Both the position numbers and the translations under genes were made by a program. The notes under the pieces are model-generated. The model worked only from the letters and a program-made list of their open reading frames with translations. It was not told where the DNA came from and ran no database searches. Below are positions 8,492-17,519 of a stretch of 57,717 nucleotides of DNA, piece by piece; positions within the stretch are counted from its first letter, which is position 1; each line of letters starts with the position of its first letter. This stretch comes from an uncultured Flavobacteriales bacterium (lineage in GTDB: Bacteria > Bacteroidota > Bacteroidia > Flavobacteriales > BACL11): positions 1 to 57,717 of the forward strand of contig CAJQRK010000021.1 in the NCBI GenBank assembly GCA_905612305.1, given 5' to 3'.

Positions 8492-11468
8492 ATTCAGTAT
8501 CACAATGGTATAATTTATCGGTTGTTGGTTGAGGTTTTTGTTTTTTGCCTGCATTTTTATCCTCACTCATTTTTTGAATGATGCGCATACGCTCAAGCCG
8601 ATCTCTATTTCTTAGTTGTCTATCAATTTCAACATCAAACAGTAACTTCCCATCAACATAAGTTTGTATTACTTTGGCATAAACCGAAAGAGGATTGTCA
8701 GTCCATAATACAATATCAGCATCTTTTCCAATTTTGATGCTTCCCATGTTATCATCTATATGTAGTAGTTTAGCTGGGTTTAGAGTTACCATTTTCCATG
8801 CATCTTCTTCTGAAGTTCCTCCATACTTTACAGCTTTAGCAGCTTCTTGATTTAGTCTTCTTCCCATTTCAGCATCATCCGAATTAATTGCAGTAACTAC
8901 TCCTGCATTATTAAGGAGTGTTGCATTGTACGGAATTGCATCATTTACTTCAAATTTATAGGCCCACCAATCAGAAAAAGTAGAGCCGCCAGCACCATGA
9001 TTTTTCATTTTTTCAGCTACCTTATATCCCTCTAAAATATGGGTAAAAGTATTTATTGTAAAGCCCATGGAATCTCCAACATGCATTAGCATATTTATTT
9101 CTGATTGCATATAGGAATGGCAAGTAATAAAACGTTCTGAATTCAGAATTTCAACTAAAGCATTAAGTTCTAAATCCTCCCTTGGAGGAGTAGCATTTCT
9201 TTTGTCTTTTGTACTGAGATCGTTAAAATTTTGCCAAGCTTTTTGGTAAGCGTTTGCTCTGTAAAAAGCATCATAAAATACCTGCTCTACCCCCATACGG
9301 GTTTGCGGGAAGCGTGTGCGTTCAAAATTGCCCCAATTACTTTGCTTTACATTCTCTCCTAGCGCAAATTTTATAAAGCCATCAGCATTTGCTACTTTCA
9401 TTTGCTCAGCAGAGCTTCCCCATCTTAATTTTATCATTGCTGCTTGCCCCCCTATAGGATTTGCTGAACCGTGTAAAAGTTGTGACGCAACCGTACCTCC
9501 GGATAGCTGACGATAGATGTTATGATCATTTGGATTTATTACATCACCAATTCTTACCTCTGCGCTTACCGCTTGACTTCCCTCATTTACTCCTCTGCTA
9601 ATTGCAATATGAGAGTGTTCGTCAATTATTCCGCAAGTAAGATGTTTTCCGGTAGCATTAATTTGTGTGATTTTAACTGTTTCAGGCAAGACGTTTAATT
9701 CATCTAGGTTTTTCCCTATGGCAATAATTTTTCCTTCTTTAATTGCAATATCTGCATTTTTAAGAACTCCTGCTTGCTCATTTGTCCATATAGTTGCGTT
9801 TCTGAAAATGATATTTTCAGCTTGAGGTAAACTTATAAATCCGTGTGCTTTATTTGGGAACCAAACTGACGGAATGACACTGTCAATTTCTAAAATAAAT
9901 ACTTTTTTGTCTTCATTAAAAAGAGAGTCCCTTTGCATGCTAAAACTATGATAAAGACCAATACTATCCTGATATCTCCCGTTTATTCTCCCTTTATTAA
10001 ATTTAGCAGCAGCCCTGAATGTTCCATTAGCATTACTGATATTTACATTGTTGCCATCAATCTTAGTGAGTAGTACAAGTGAATCCAATCCAAAAATAGT
10101 TGTTTTTGGCTTATCTTTACTGCCTTTAATAGAAATCAATTTATTGCTAAATTCATCAGCATTAAGGGTATAGTATCCCCGTATATCTATGTTTTGTTTT
10201 TTATTGATAATATGCTGTTCTCCTGCAGTCCAGTTTTCATAAATTTCTCCATTTTCAAAAATATCTTTGGATGCAATAAAGAAGTTAGCTAATTTTCCAG
10301 TTTCTATGCTTCCTATTTTGTCATCCATTTCTATAAGAGCGGCAGGAGTAGTTGTTAATGCGGCAAGAGCCGCTTGTTTGGAAAGCCCTTTTTTAATAGC
10401 CAATCGTAAGTTGCTAATAAAATTACTTTTTTTATCTAAACCTGAAGATGTAATACAAAATTCAATTTCATGATTAGCCAATATAGCCGGATTGTAAGGG
10501 GCTGTTTCCCAATCTTTTAATTTGCTTAAACTAATCCATTGGGCTGTTTCAGGATTACTAACGTCATATGCATTCGGAAAGTTTAACGGAATAATTACGG
10601 GAAATTCAGCATCAGCAACTTCATCAATTCTACTATATTCTTTCCCATTTCCCTTGATAATAAAATCAATTTCAAACTCATCTGCTATCTTATAAATTCG
10701 GCTATAATCTAGCGCATCATTAGTTGTAAATATATGAGGTAATGCCTGTTGATTGTTAAACGCAGCATAGGAAAGATTGGTCTGATTATCTTGAGAAGCA
10801 TACCATTCAGCATCCAAAAATGTTTGCCGCATGAGTGCAATGCTCCCCATTAATGAAGAAGGGTTTTTTTGACTTGACACTCCTTTGCTAAATGAAAAAT
10901 AACTTGCAGCTTTTGCTTTTATAATATTTTCCTGCTCACTTTTTTTTGATAGTAGTACCAAACAACCGGTCCCTCTTAGTATTCCATCTTGCACATGACA
11001 AAGCACAGTCCCAAAGCCATTTTTAAGATAAGTAGAAGCTGTTTTTTCATCAGTATTAAATACTGTGCCCGCTTCTATTTCAGGATGTATTGCCTGGTTC
11101 CAATGGTAAGCACCTGCTTTATTGCTTTCGTATTGAGGGCGATAGTTATTCTTTCTTTTTTTAGCTTTTGGCAATCCATAATCAGTATATAAATCAATAA
11201 ATGAAGGGTATATAAAATCACCAGCTAAATCATGAATAATAGCTCCAGAAGGGATATTTATATTACTGTCAATTCCAATAATTCTATCTCCTTTAATCAA
11301 AAGTATACCCTTATTAATTTCAGCAGTAGGGCTTAAAATAATATGGGCATTAATAAGGGCATGGATAGGCTCAAAATTTTGAGCTACTCCATTAACATGA
11401 AAAGTTTCTTGTCCTAAAAGGGGCTGAAAACTAAGAAGAGCAAAAAGGATAGTAAAGCGTGATCTCAT
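8481..11468 (-). CDS. Secreted double-domain amidohydrolase
   Basis: The start chosen is the ATG at 11468, which begins a signal peptide (MRSRFTILFALLSFQPLLGQ); an upstream ATG at 11504 would add 12 residues with no export signal. The 995-residue protein has two amidohydrolase-like halves. The first (about 40-430) has the layout of the fold, including IGSIETGKLANFFI, but its metal motif reads YPSFIDLYTDYG with no HxH. The second (about 560-960) has an intact CGIIDEHSHIAI, then GSANPIGGQ, CHSYMQSEI, HILEGYK and NSDDAEM, as expected for a metal-dependent imidazolonepropionase-type hydrolase. It ends with a Lys/Pro/Gln-rich tail. The reaction is probably cleavage of a cyclic amide or peptide-like substrate outside the cytoplasm; the exact substrate is unknown. 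Confidence 0.85.
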   Translation of the reverse strand: MRSRFTILFALLSFQPLLGQETFHVNGVAQNFEPIHALINAHIILSPTAEINKGILLIKGDRIIGIDSNINIPSGAIIHDLAGDFIYPSFIDLYTDYGLPKAKKRKNNYRPQYESNKAGAYHWNQAIHPEIEAGTVFNTDEKTASTYLKNGFGTVLCHVQDGILRGTGCLVLLSKKSEQENIIKAKAASYFSFSKGVSSQKNPSSLMGSIALMRQTFLDAEWYASQDNQTNLSYAAFNNQQALPHIFTTNDALDYSRIYKIADEFEIDFIIKGNGKEYSRIDEVADAEFPVIIPLNFPNAYDVSNPETAQWISLSKLKDWETAPYNPAILANHEIEFCITSSGLDKKSNFISNLRLAIKKGLSKQAALAALTTTPAALIEMDDKIGSIETGKLANFFIASKDIFENGEIYENWTAGEQHIINKKQNIDIRGYYTLNADEFSNKLISIKGSKDKPKTTIFGLDSLVLLTKIDGNNVNISNANGTFRAAAKFNKGRINGRYQDSIGLYHSFSMQRDSLFNEDKKVFILEIDSVIPSVWFPNKAHGFISLPQAENIIFRNATIWTNEQAGVLKNADIAIKEGKIIAIGKNLDELNVLPETVKITQINATGKHLTCGIIDEHSHIAISRGVNEGSQAVSAEVRIGDVINPNDHNIYRQLSGGTVASQLLHGSANPIGGQAAMIKLRWGSSAEQMKVANADGFIKFALGENVKQSNWGNFERTRFPQTRMGVEQVFYDAFYRANAYQKAWQNFNDLSTKDKRNATPPREDLELNALVEILNSERFITCHSYMQSEINMLMHVGDSMGFTINTFTHILEGYKVAEKMKNHGAGGSTFSDWWAYKFEVNDAIPYNATLLNNAGVVTAINSDDAEMGRRLNQEAAKAVKYGGTSEEDAWKMVTLNPAKLLHIDDNMGSIKIGKDADIVLWTDNPLSVYAKVIQTYVDGKLLFDVEIDRQLRNRDRLERMRIIQKMSEDKNAGKKQKPQPTTDKLYHCDTEYDE

Positions 11469-11553
11469 TTGGTAGCGTGTAATAATAAGCCGTGAAAATA
11501 GCAAATTAAGTTGAAATTTATTTGTTTATTTGTGAATAAAAAATACTTAAAAT

Positions 11554-11922
11554 ATGACAGCAGAAAAAATGAATTTAATCAACGCATTAACGTTAGTAAT
11601 TTTAGGATTATGGGGTTTTATAGATGTTAATACTCCATCGCTAGAAACAGGCATTTCATGGACTGCATTAATACCTGTTTTCTTTGGAGTTATTTTACTA
11701 TTATGTAATAAGGGGATTAAAAATGGAAGTAAAGTTATTGCTCATATTGCCGTTGTATTAACACTATTAATTTTAATTGCCCTTGTAGGCAAAAGACTCC
11801 CAATATCAATTGAGAATGGTGGAATTGGATTATTTCGTGTTGCGGCCATGAGCGTAATATCGTTATTAGCATTTGTTTCATTTATTAGAAGTTTTATAAA
11901 AAATAGAAAGAAGGCCTCATAG
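11554..11922 (+). CDS. Small integral membrane protein, four predicted helices
   Basis: I do not recognise a named family. The 122-residue product has four hydrophobic stretches (about residues 8-24, 36-52, 61-80 and 90-110) separated by short polar loops, and a basic C-terminal end SFIKNRKKAS that should face the cytoplasm. It starts with MTAEKMNLINALTLVI; the second Met at residue 6 is an alternative start. It precedes hflX by 11 bases in the same direction, so the two are probably co-transcribed. The layout resembles small conserved membrane proteins of unknown function found in many bacteria. Confidence 0.7.
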   Translation: MTAEKMNLINALTLVILGLWGFIDVNTPSLETGISWTALIPVFFGVILLLCNKGIKNGSKVIAHIAVVLTLLILIALVGKRLPISIENGGIGLFRVAAMSVISLLAFVSFIRSFIKNRKKAS

Positions 11923-11933
11923 CTAATATAAAA

Positions 11934-13103
11934 ATGGAAAAAGCCGTATTAATTGGTTTAATTACTGCTGATGTTACGAAAGAACAAGCCCACGAATATT
12001 TGGATGAACTTGCTTTCTTGGCGAAAACGGCCGGAGCAAAACCTGTTCGAAATTTTACACAAAAATTACCTCACCCAGATAATAAAACATTTTTAGGAAA
12101 AGGGAAAATCGAGGAGGTGCGACTTTATGCAGAAGAAAATGAAATAAAGCTAATTATTTTTGATGATGATTTAAACCCTTCACAAATAAGAAATATTGAG
12201 AAAACTTTTGGAGAAGATACCAAAGTACTAGATAGAAGTAATCTAATATTAGATATTTTTGCAAGTAGAGCGCAAACCGCACAAGCCCGTACACAAGTTG
12301 AGTTGGCACAATACCAATATTTATTACCAAGACTTACAAGAATGTGGACTCACCTTGAACGGCAAAAAGGGGGGATTGGAATGAGAGGGCCTGGGGAAAC
12401 ACAAATTGAAACCGATAGAAGGATTATTAAAGATAAAATTGCGCTATTACAAAAGAAGTTAGATAAAATTGACAAGCAAAGTTTTACACGTAGAAAAGGA
12501 AGGCAGGGCATGATAAGAGTTGCCTTAGTAGGTTATACTAATGCTGGTAAATCGACACTAATGAACGCTTTAGCTAAGTCAGATATTTTTGCGGAAAATA
12601 AATTATTTGCTACTTTAGATACTACTGTGCGTAAAGTAGTAATTGGAAACTTACCTTTTTTGCTGACTGATACGGTTGGATTTATTCGCAAACTTCCACA
12701 TCAATTGGTAGAAAGCTTTAAATCTACTTTGGATGAGGTGCGTGAATCAGATTTATTAGTGCATGTAGTTGATATTGCTAATCCGAATTTTGAAGATCAG
12801 ATAGAGGTAGTAAATAAAACAATTATTGAGCTTGGCATTACCGACAAGCCCACCTTAATTGTGTTTAATAAAATTGACGCCTATACTTTTACGCCCAAGG
12901 AAGAAGATGATTTAACACAGATACTGCCTAAAAATATTTCATTTGAAGAATTGCAAAAAACTTGGATGGCAAAATCAGATGGAGAAAGTATATTTATTTC
13001 GGCTTTAAATAAAACTCATTTGGCTGATTTGAAAGATGTGCTTTACGATAAAATTAAGCAATTACATGAAGTAAGGTACCCTTATAATAACTTCTTGTAT
13101 TAA
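11934..13103 (+). CDS. hflX: GTPase HflX
   Basis: HflX is a ribosome-associated GTPase that can split stalled or hibernating 70S ribosomes under stress. The 389-residue product has the N-terminal HflX domain (PHPDNKTFLGKGK, and LDRSNLILDIFASRAQTAQA), the linker signature GPGETQIETDRR (about 149-160), then the G domain. The G domain has G1 GYTNAGKST (about 200), G3 DTVGF and G4 NKID. The C-terminal end RYPYNNFLY is short, as in Bacteroidota HflX. Its 3' end overlaps the convergent ABC transporter gene by four bases. Confidence 0.96.
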   Translation: MEKAVLIGLITADVTKEQAHEYLDELAFLAKTAGAKPVRNFTQKLPHPDNKTFLGKGKIEEVRLYAEENEIKLIIFDDDLNPSQIRNIEKTFGEDTKVLDRSNLILDIFASRAQTAQARTQVELAQYQYLLPRLTRMWTHLERQKGGIGMRGPGETQIETDRRIIKDKIALLQKKLDKIDKQSFTRRKGRQGMIRVALVGYTNAGKSTLMNALAKSDIFAENKLFATLDTTVRKVVIGNLPFLLTDTVGFIRKLPHQLVESFKSTLDEVRESDLLVHVVDIANPNFEDQIEVVNKTIIELGITDKPTLIVFNKIDAYTFTPKEEDDLTQILPKNISFEELQKTWMAKSDGESIFISALNKTHLADLKDVLYDKIKQLHEVRYPYNNFLY

Positions 13104-14920
13104 ATAAAAGATTGCAAATTGGAAAGCTTTTTATAATGTCCGTTTTGGGCAATTAATTGCTGATGCGTACCTCTTTCAATAATACGGCCCTTATCTAATA
13201 CTAGGATTTCATCCGCATTTTGTATGGTGGATAGCCTATGGGCAATTACTAGTGATGTACGAGAATACATCAATTTATCTAAAGCCTCTTGTACTAGGCG
13301 TTCGGATTCAGTGTCTAAGGCTGAGGTAGCTTCATCCAAAATTAGTATTTCTGGGTTTTTTAAGATAGCTCTGGCAATGCTTAATCTTTGTTTTTGTCCC
13401 CCTGAAAGTTTATCTCCTCTGTCGCCAATATTGGTACTGTATCCGTTTTCTGTTTCCAAAATAAAGCCATGAGCATTGGCAATTTTTGCAGCTTCAATTA
13501 CTTCTTGTTTGCTAGCAGTAATGTTCCCTAAGCGGATGTTGTTAAAAATAGTATCATTAAATAAAATAGACTCCTGACTTACAATCCCCATTAGTGCACG
13601 TAAATCCTGTAAAGCAATTTCTTTTATGTTGTTATTATCGATTAAAATTTCTCCTTGATTGGTATCGTAAAAGCGAGCTAATAAATCTACTAAAGTTGAT
13701 TTTCCGCTTCCTGATTGTCCAACTAAAGCAATCATTTTCCCTTTACTAATTGTAAAGTTAATATCCTTTAATACTTGTTGTTTTTCGTACGAGAAGGATA
13801 GGTTTTTAAAGTCAATTTGGTTATTAAGTAATTTTATTTGTTTAGCATTTTCTGTATCAGTAATTTCATTTTCTGCATCTAGGATTTCATACACTCTTTT
13901 GGCTGAAGCGCTTCCTTTTTGTATATAGTAATAGGAAGTAGTAAGAGTTTTTGCTGGCGGTATAATTTGAGAGAAGATAAGGATATAGCCGATAAACTCT
14001 TGAGCGGATAATATACTGTTTTCACCAAGTACTAGTTGCCCTCCAAACCACATGACCACTACCAATACTATAGTGCTCAAAAACTCACTCATAGGGGATG
14101 ATAAATCTTTTTTTCTAAGCAAGGAATTCATAATGCCTTTGTAGGAGTTGCTTTCTTTTTCAAAATTAGAGTTGATGTGAGTTTCTGCATTAAAGGCTTT
14201 TATGATTTTTAATCCTGAAATATTTTCGTCAATTATGGAAAGCAGACTTCCCATTTTTGCTTGTCCTTTATCGGATGATTTTTGGAGTGATTTCCCAATA
14301 AAACCAATAATTAATCCTGTAATTGGAAATAGGATAATTACAAAAATTGTAAGCTGTGGGCTCATAAAAATCAAGGTTGCTAGATAGATGATAATGCTTA
14401 AAGGGTCTTTAAATATCATTTCTAAGGAACTCATAATTGACCATTCTATCTCTACTAAATCAGAGGTAAGCCTTGCAGTTAAATCGCCTTTTCTTTTCTC
14501 AGTGAAAAAGGGGAGTGGTAAAGAAATTATTTTTCTATGCAGGTCCATTCGCAAATCATGCACAACTCCATTTCGAATTGGGGTTAAAAAATAAAGAGAC
14601 AGGTAGCGAAACAAATTTCTGAAAAAAAATGTAATTAAAACTAAAATGCAGATAAATAGTAGAGCTTCAACTTTTCCTTTTTCGTCAATTATTGAACTTA
14701 TTAGTGCATAAAAATTATCTTTTATGGCAGTTGCATTTACACTTAATGGTGGAGGATTATATACTTTTTCTTGGGTTTCAAAAAGTATGCCTAAGAATGG
14801 AACAACCATTGTTAAGGATACTAATGAAAATAAAACACTTAATATATTGAACAGAATATTAAGCAGTGCAAATGGTAAATAAGGCTTTCCGTATTTTAAA
14901 ATCCGCAAGAAATAGTGCAT
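13100..14920 (-). CDS. MsbA-type ABC exporter (fused permease and ATPase)
   Basis: This 606-residue half-transporter has six membrane helices in residues 1-330 and an ATP-binding domain after about 360. The ATPase domain shows Walker A GQSGSGKS, Q-loop VSQES, signature LSGGQKQR, Walker B ILILDEATSALD and the H-loop AHRLST. Length and layout fit lipid A/lipid flippases of the MsbA family or related multidrug exporters; which one cannot be decided here. It should work as a homodimer in the inner membrane. It is convergent with hflX (4-base overlap) and divergent from rbfA, whose promoter lies just outside the start of this gene. Confidence 0.9.
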   Translation of the reverse strand: MHYFLRILKYGKPYLPFALLNILFNILSVLFSLVSLTMVVPFLGILFETQEKVYNPPPLSVNATAIKDNFYALISSIIDEKGKVEALLFICILVLITFFFRNLFRYLSLYFLTPIRNGVVHDLRMDLHRKIISLPLPFFTEKRKGDLTARLTSDLVEIEWSIMSSLEMIFKDPLSIIIYLATLIFMSPQLTIFVIILFPITGLIIGFIGKSLQKSSDKGQAKMGSLLSIIDENISGLKIIKAFNAETHINSNFEKESNSYKGIMNSLLRKKDLSSPMSEFLSTIVLVVVMWFGGQLVLGENSILSAQEFIGYILIFSQIIPPAKTLTTSYYYIQKGSASAKRVYEILDAENEITDTENAKQIKLLNNQIDFKNLSFSYEKQQVLKDINFTISKGKMIALVGQSGSGKSTLVDLLARFYDTNQGEILIDNNNIKEIALQDLRALMGIVSQESILFNDTIFNNIRLGNITASKQEVIEAAKIANAHGFILETENGYSTNIGDRGDKLSGGQKQRLSIARAILKNPEILILDEATSALDTESERLVQEALDKLMYSRTSLVIAHRLSTIQNADEILVLDKGRIIERGTHQQLIAQNGHYKKLSNLQSFI

Positions 14921-14945
14921 TGGGCAAAGATAAGAAAGGATTCCC

Positions 14946-14953
14946 TATTTTTG
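14946..14953 (+). promoter_or_regulatory. -7 box for rbfA, leaderless spacing
   Basis: TATTTTTG followed by C lies five bases before the ATG at 14959. This supports the 14959 start, because the longer open frame (from 14866) would begin inside the neighbouring ABC transporter gene and run through this promoter. Confidence 0.55.
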
Positions 14954-14958
14954 CATTT

Positions 14959-15297
14959 ATGCAATCAACAAGACAAAAAAAGGTATCGCGCTTAGTTCAG
15001 AAAGAACTTTCTGTAATTTTCCAGCAGCTCACACAAGAGATGTTAGGAAGTATTATGGTAAGCGTAACGATAGTGCGTATTTCTCCTGATTTAGCAGACG
15101 CTAATATTTTTTTAAGTATTTTTCCTGTTGATGATCCTGCTGAAGCGCTTAAAGTAGTTAAGAGTAATGCTACTATGATTCGCAAAAAACTAGGTGAAAG
15201 CGTAAGAAATCAATTGAGAATAGTGCCAACAATACAATTTCATTTGGACGATTCGGCAGCTTATGCTGAAGAAATTGATAGATTATTGAAAAAATAA
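14959..15297 (+). CDS. rbfA: Ribosome-binding factor A
   Basis: RbfA binds the 30S subunit and helps 16S rRNA 5'-end maturation, mainly in the cold. The start at 14959 gives MQSTRQKKVSRLVQKELSVIF, the standard N-terminus. The open frame begins earlier, but that extension overlaps the divergent gene and lies upstream of the promoter. The KH-like domain is visible in MVSVTIVRISPDLADANIFLSIFP and in the C-terminal RIVPTIQFHLDDSAAYAEEIDRLL. The 112 residues are normal. The LolE-like permease gene follows after six bases. Confidence 0.95.
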   Translation: MQSTRQKKVSRLVQKELSVIFQQLTQEMLGSIMVSVTIVRISPDLADANIFLSIFPVDDPAEALKVVKSNATMIRKKLGESVRNQLRIVPTIQFHLDDSAAYAEEIDRLLKK

Positions 15298-15303
15298 GAA
15301 GCC

Positions 15304-16515
15304 GTGAATTTCCCATTTTTTATTGCAAAACGCTATTTTTCTACTAAGAAGAATAGCAATTTTGTGCATATAATTTCTTGGGTTTCTTTATTAGGAGTGT
15401 CAATAGGAACAGCCGCATTAATTTTAGTGCTGTCAGTGTTTAATGGTTTTGAAGATTTAGTATTGAAGATGTACAATTCCTTTGACCCACATTTACAAAT
15501 TACAGCAGCTGAGGGGAAAGTATTTAATCCTCAAAAAATTTCAGCTGATTTGGATAATCTTGAATTTGAATCCTCTGCGTATATATTAGAGGAAAAAGTA
15601 CTGCTAAAATATCAAGAAAAAGAATTTATTGCCACTGTGAAAGGCGTAAGTGAAACTTATCAAGAGCTCACCAACTTTGATAGGTTGTTAGTGGATGGAG
15701 AGTATATAAATTCCTATGAAAATAAAAATGTAGCGGTGGTAGGCAGTGGAGTTGCTTATCATTTATCCATAGGACTAGGTACTATGTTTGAGCAATTGCA
15801 AGTTTTTGTGCCAAACAGAAACTCAAAAACATTGCTCAATCCACAAACTTCCTTCAAGCAAGGAAGTCTTTTGCCCGTTGGAATTTTTAGCATTCAAGCT
15901 GAGCTTGATCAAGAATATATTATTACTCCTTTAGTCTTTATTCAGCAACTAGCAGATAGAGGTAATAGCATTTCGGCAGTTGAGATAAAACTTAAAGATG
16001 AAAATAGGATGCTTACAATTCAAGAGCAGTTAGCAACTGCTTTAGGTGATAATTTTATAGTGAAAAATCGCCTTGAACAACAAGAATTTTTGTACAAAAT
16101 ATTAAATACTGAAAAACTAGCAGTCTTTTTAATTTTGGCTTTTATTATGATTATCGCTACTTTTAATGTCATTGGGGCCTTAAGTATGCTGATGTTGGAT
16201 AAGCAGAAGGATATTACAACGCTTAGAAGTTTAGGGTGTACTGTTAAAGATATTCAATCCGTATTCTTCAGAAAGAGTATGCTTACTATAATATTAGGAA
16301 TAGGTATTGGCGTTTTTATTGGATTAGGGCTTTCCTTTTTGCAACAAACTTTTGGTTTGATAGGAATGGGGGGGGGTAGTTTTGTAATTAACACTTATCC
16401 TATTGCTATTGTTTTTGCTGATATAATACTTGTAAGCCTTACTGTATTTGTAATAGGCTTGTTAGCTTCATGGTATCCCGCGAAGGTACTAAGCGGCAAG
16501 TTGTTTAAAAACTAA
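15304..16515 (+). CDS. LolC/LolE-type ABC permease (FtsX superfamily), GTG start
   Basis: The 403-residue product has the layout of lipoprotein-releasing permeases. It has one N-terminal helix (SWVSLLGVSIGTAALILVLSV), a large periplasmic domain (about 50-265), and three C-terminal helices with the FtsX-type core (MLMLDKQKDITTLRSLGC). It should form the membrane part of a complex that moves lipoproteins from the inner membrane to the carrier LolA; the ATPase LolD is not here. The start is GTG, six bases after rbfA. A run of nine G at 16368-16376 lies in the coding sequence of the second C-terminal helix region (GLIGMGGGSF), a site prone to slippage. Confidence 0.88.
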   Translation: MNFPFFIAKRYFSTKKNSNFVHIISWVSLLGVSIGTAALILVLSVFNGFEDLVLKMYNSFDPHLQITAAEGKVFNPQKISADLDNLEFESSAYILEEKVLLKYQEKEFIATVKGVSETYQELTNFDRLLVDGEYINSYENKNVAVVGSGVAYHLSIGLGTMFEQLQVFVPNRNSKTLLNPQTSFKQGSLLPVGIFSIQAELDQEYIITPLVFIQQLADRGNSISAVEIKLKDENRMLTIQEQLATALGDNFIVKNRLEQQEFLYKILNTEKLAVFLILAFIMIIATFNVIGALSMLMLDKQKDITTLRSLGCTVKDIQSVFFRKSMLTIILGIGIGVFIGLGLSFLQQTFGLIGMGGGSFVINTYPIAIVFADIILVSLTVFVIGLLASWYPAKVLSGKLFKN

Positions 16516-17497
16516 ACTCAGCAAATTCTTTTGCTACTGTATCTAGAATTGAATGGACTTCTTCAGGATTATCAGAGGTTACCATTTTTATGCGATAATC
16601 TTTAAAATGAGGAATACCTTTAAAATAGTTAGTATAGTGGCGTTTCATCTCAGAAATTCCTAAAACTTCTCCCTTCCATTCAATGGAATGTTTTAAGTGT
16701 TGCTTGCAGGCAATTACTCTGTCTTCAATGCTTGGTGGGGCTAAATGGCTGCCTTTTTTTAGGTAATGTTTTATCTCATTAAAAATCCAAGGGTAACCAA
16801 TGGAAGCTCGCCCAATCATTATGCCATCTACTCCATATTTATCTTTTACTTCTGCTACTTTCTCAGGAGAATTAACATCTCCATTTCCAAAAATAGGGAT
16901 GTTCATTTTAGGATTGTTTTTTACCTCACCAATTAGCGTCCAATCGGCATCTCCTTTATACATTTGTTTACGGGTACGCCCATGAATAGAGAGTGCTTGT
17001 ATGCCTACATCTTGCAGGCGTTCAGCAACTTCAACTATATATTTAGTATTTTCATCCCACCCCAATCTAGTTTTTACTGTAACTGGTATGTCGGTAGCGT
17101 TTACAATTTCTTTGGTCATAGCCACCATTTTAGGAATGTCGAGCAGTATGCCTGCTCCCGCTCCTTTATTAGCTACTTTTTTTACTGGACATCCAAAATT
17201 GATATCAATAAATTCAGGTTTTGCAGCTGCACAAATCTCGGTAGCTTTACGCATGGATTCAATATCATAGCCAAAAATCTGTATTCCAATAGGGCGTTCA
17301 AAGTCATATATATCCAATTTCATGACACTCTTATCAGCATCTCGTATCAACCCTTCTGAGGAGATGAATTCAGTAAACATTACATCTGCACCATTTTGCT
17401 TACATAAAGCCCGAAACGGAGGATCGCTTACATCTTCCATTGGTGCTAAAAGTAAGGGGAATTCCCCTATATCAATATTACCTATCTTTACACCCAT
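16505..17497 (-). CDS. dusB: tRNA-dihydrouridine synthase
   Basis: This enzyme reduces uridines in the tRNA D-loop using FMN and NADPH. The start at 17497 gives MGVKIGNIDIGEFPLLLAPM; the longer frame from 17656 runs antisense to the CPBP gene and through the promoter. Visible motifs are LAPMEDVSDPPFR, the catalytic-Cys segment FGCPVKKVANKGAGAG, and the FMN-phosphate loops TVKTRLGW, SIHGRTRKQMYKG and GNGDV. The 330-residue length is normal for DusB-like proteins. Which uridine is modified cannot be told. Its 3' end overlaps the LolE-like gene by 11 bases. Confidence 0.93.
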   Translation of the reverse strand: MGVKIGNIDIGEFPLLLAPMEDVSDPPFRALCKQNGADVMFTEFISSEGLIRDADKSVMKLDIYDFERPIGIQIFGYDIESMRKATEICAAAKPEFIDINFGCPVKKVANKGAGAGILLDIPKMVAMTKEIVNATDIPVTVKTRLGWDENTKYIVEVAERLQDVGIQALSIHGRTRKQMYKGDADWTLIGEVKNNPKMNIPIFGNGDVNSPEKVAEVKDKYGVDGIMIGRASIGYPWIFNEIKHYLKKGSHLAPPSIEDRVIACKQHLKHSIEWKGEVLGISEMKRHYTNYFKGIPHFKDYRIKMVTSDNPEEVHSILDTVAKEFAEFSF

Positions 17498-17504
17498 ATA
17501 ATTG

Positions 17505-17512
17505 CAAAAGTA
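17505..17512 (-). promoter_or_regulatory. -7 box for the dus gene
   Basis: On the minus strand this reads TACTTTTG followed by C, seven bases from the ATG at 17497. The expected transcript would have almost no leader. The divergent CPBP gene starts at 17520, so the two promoters overlap. Confidence 0.5.
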
Positions 17513-17519
17513 CACAATA

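Noticed and set aside
16964-17359. Plus-strand open frame of 131 codons
   Set aside because: It is antisense to the dus gene, with no signal, motif or start context; a shadow frame.
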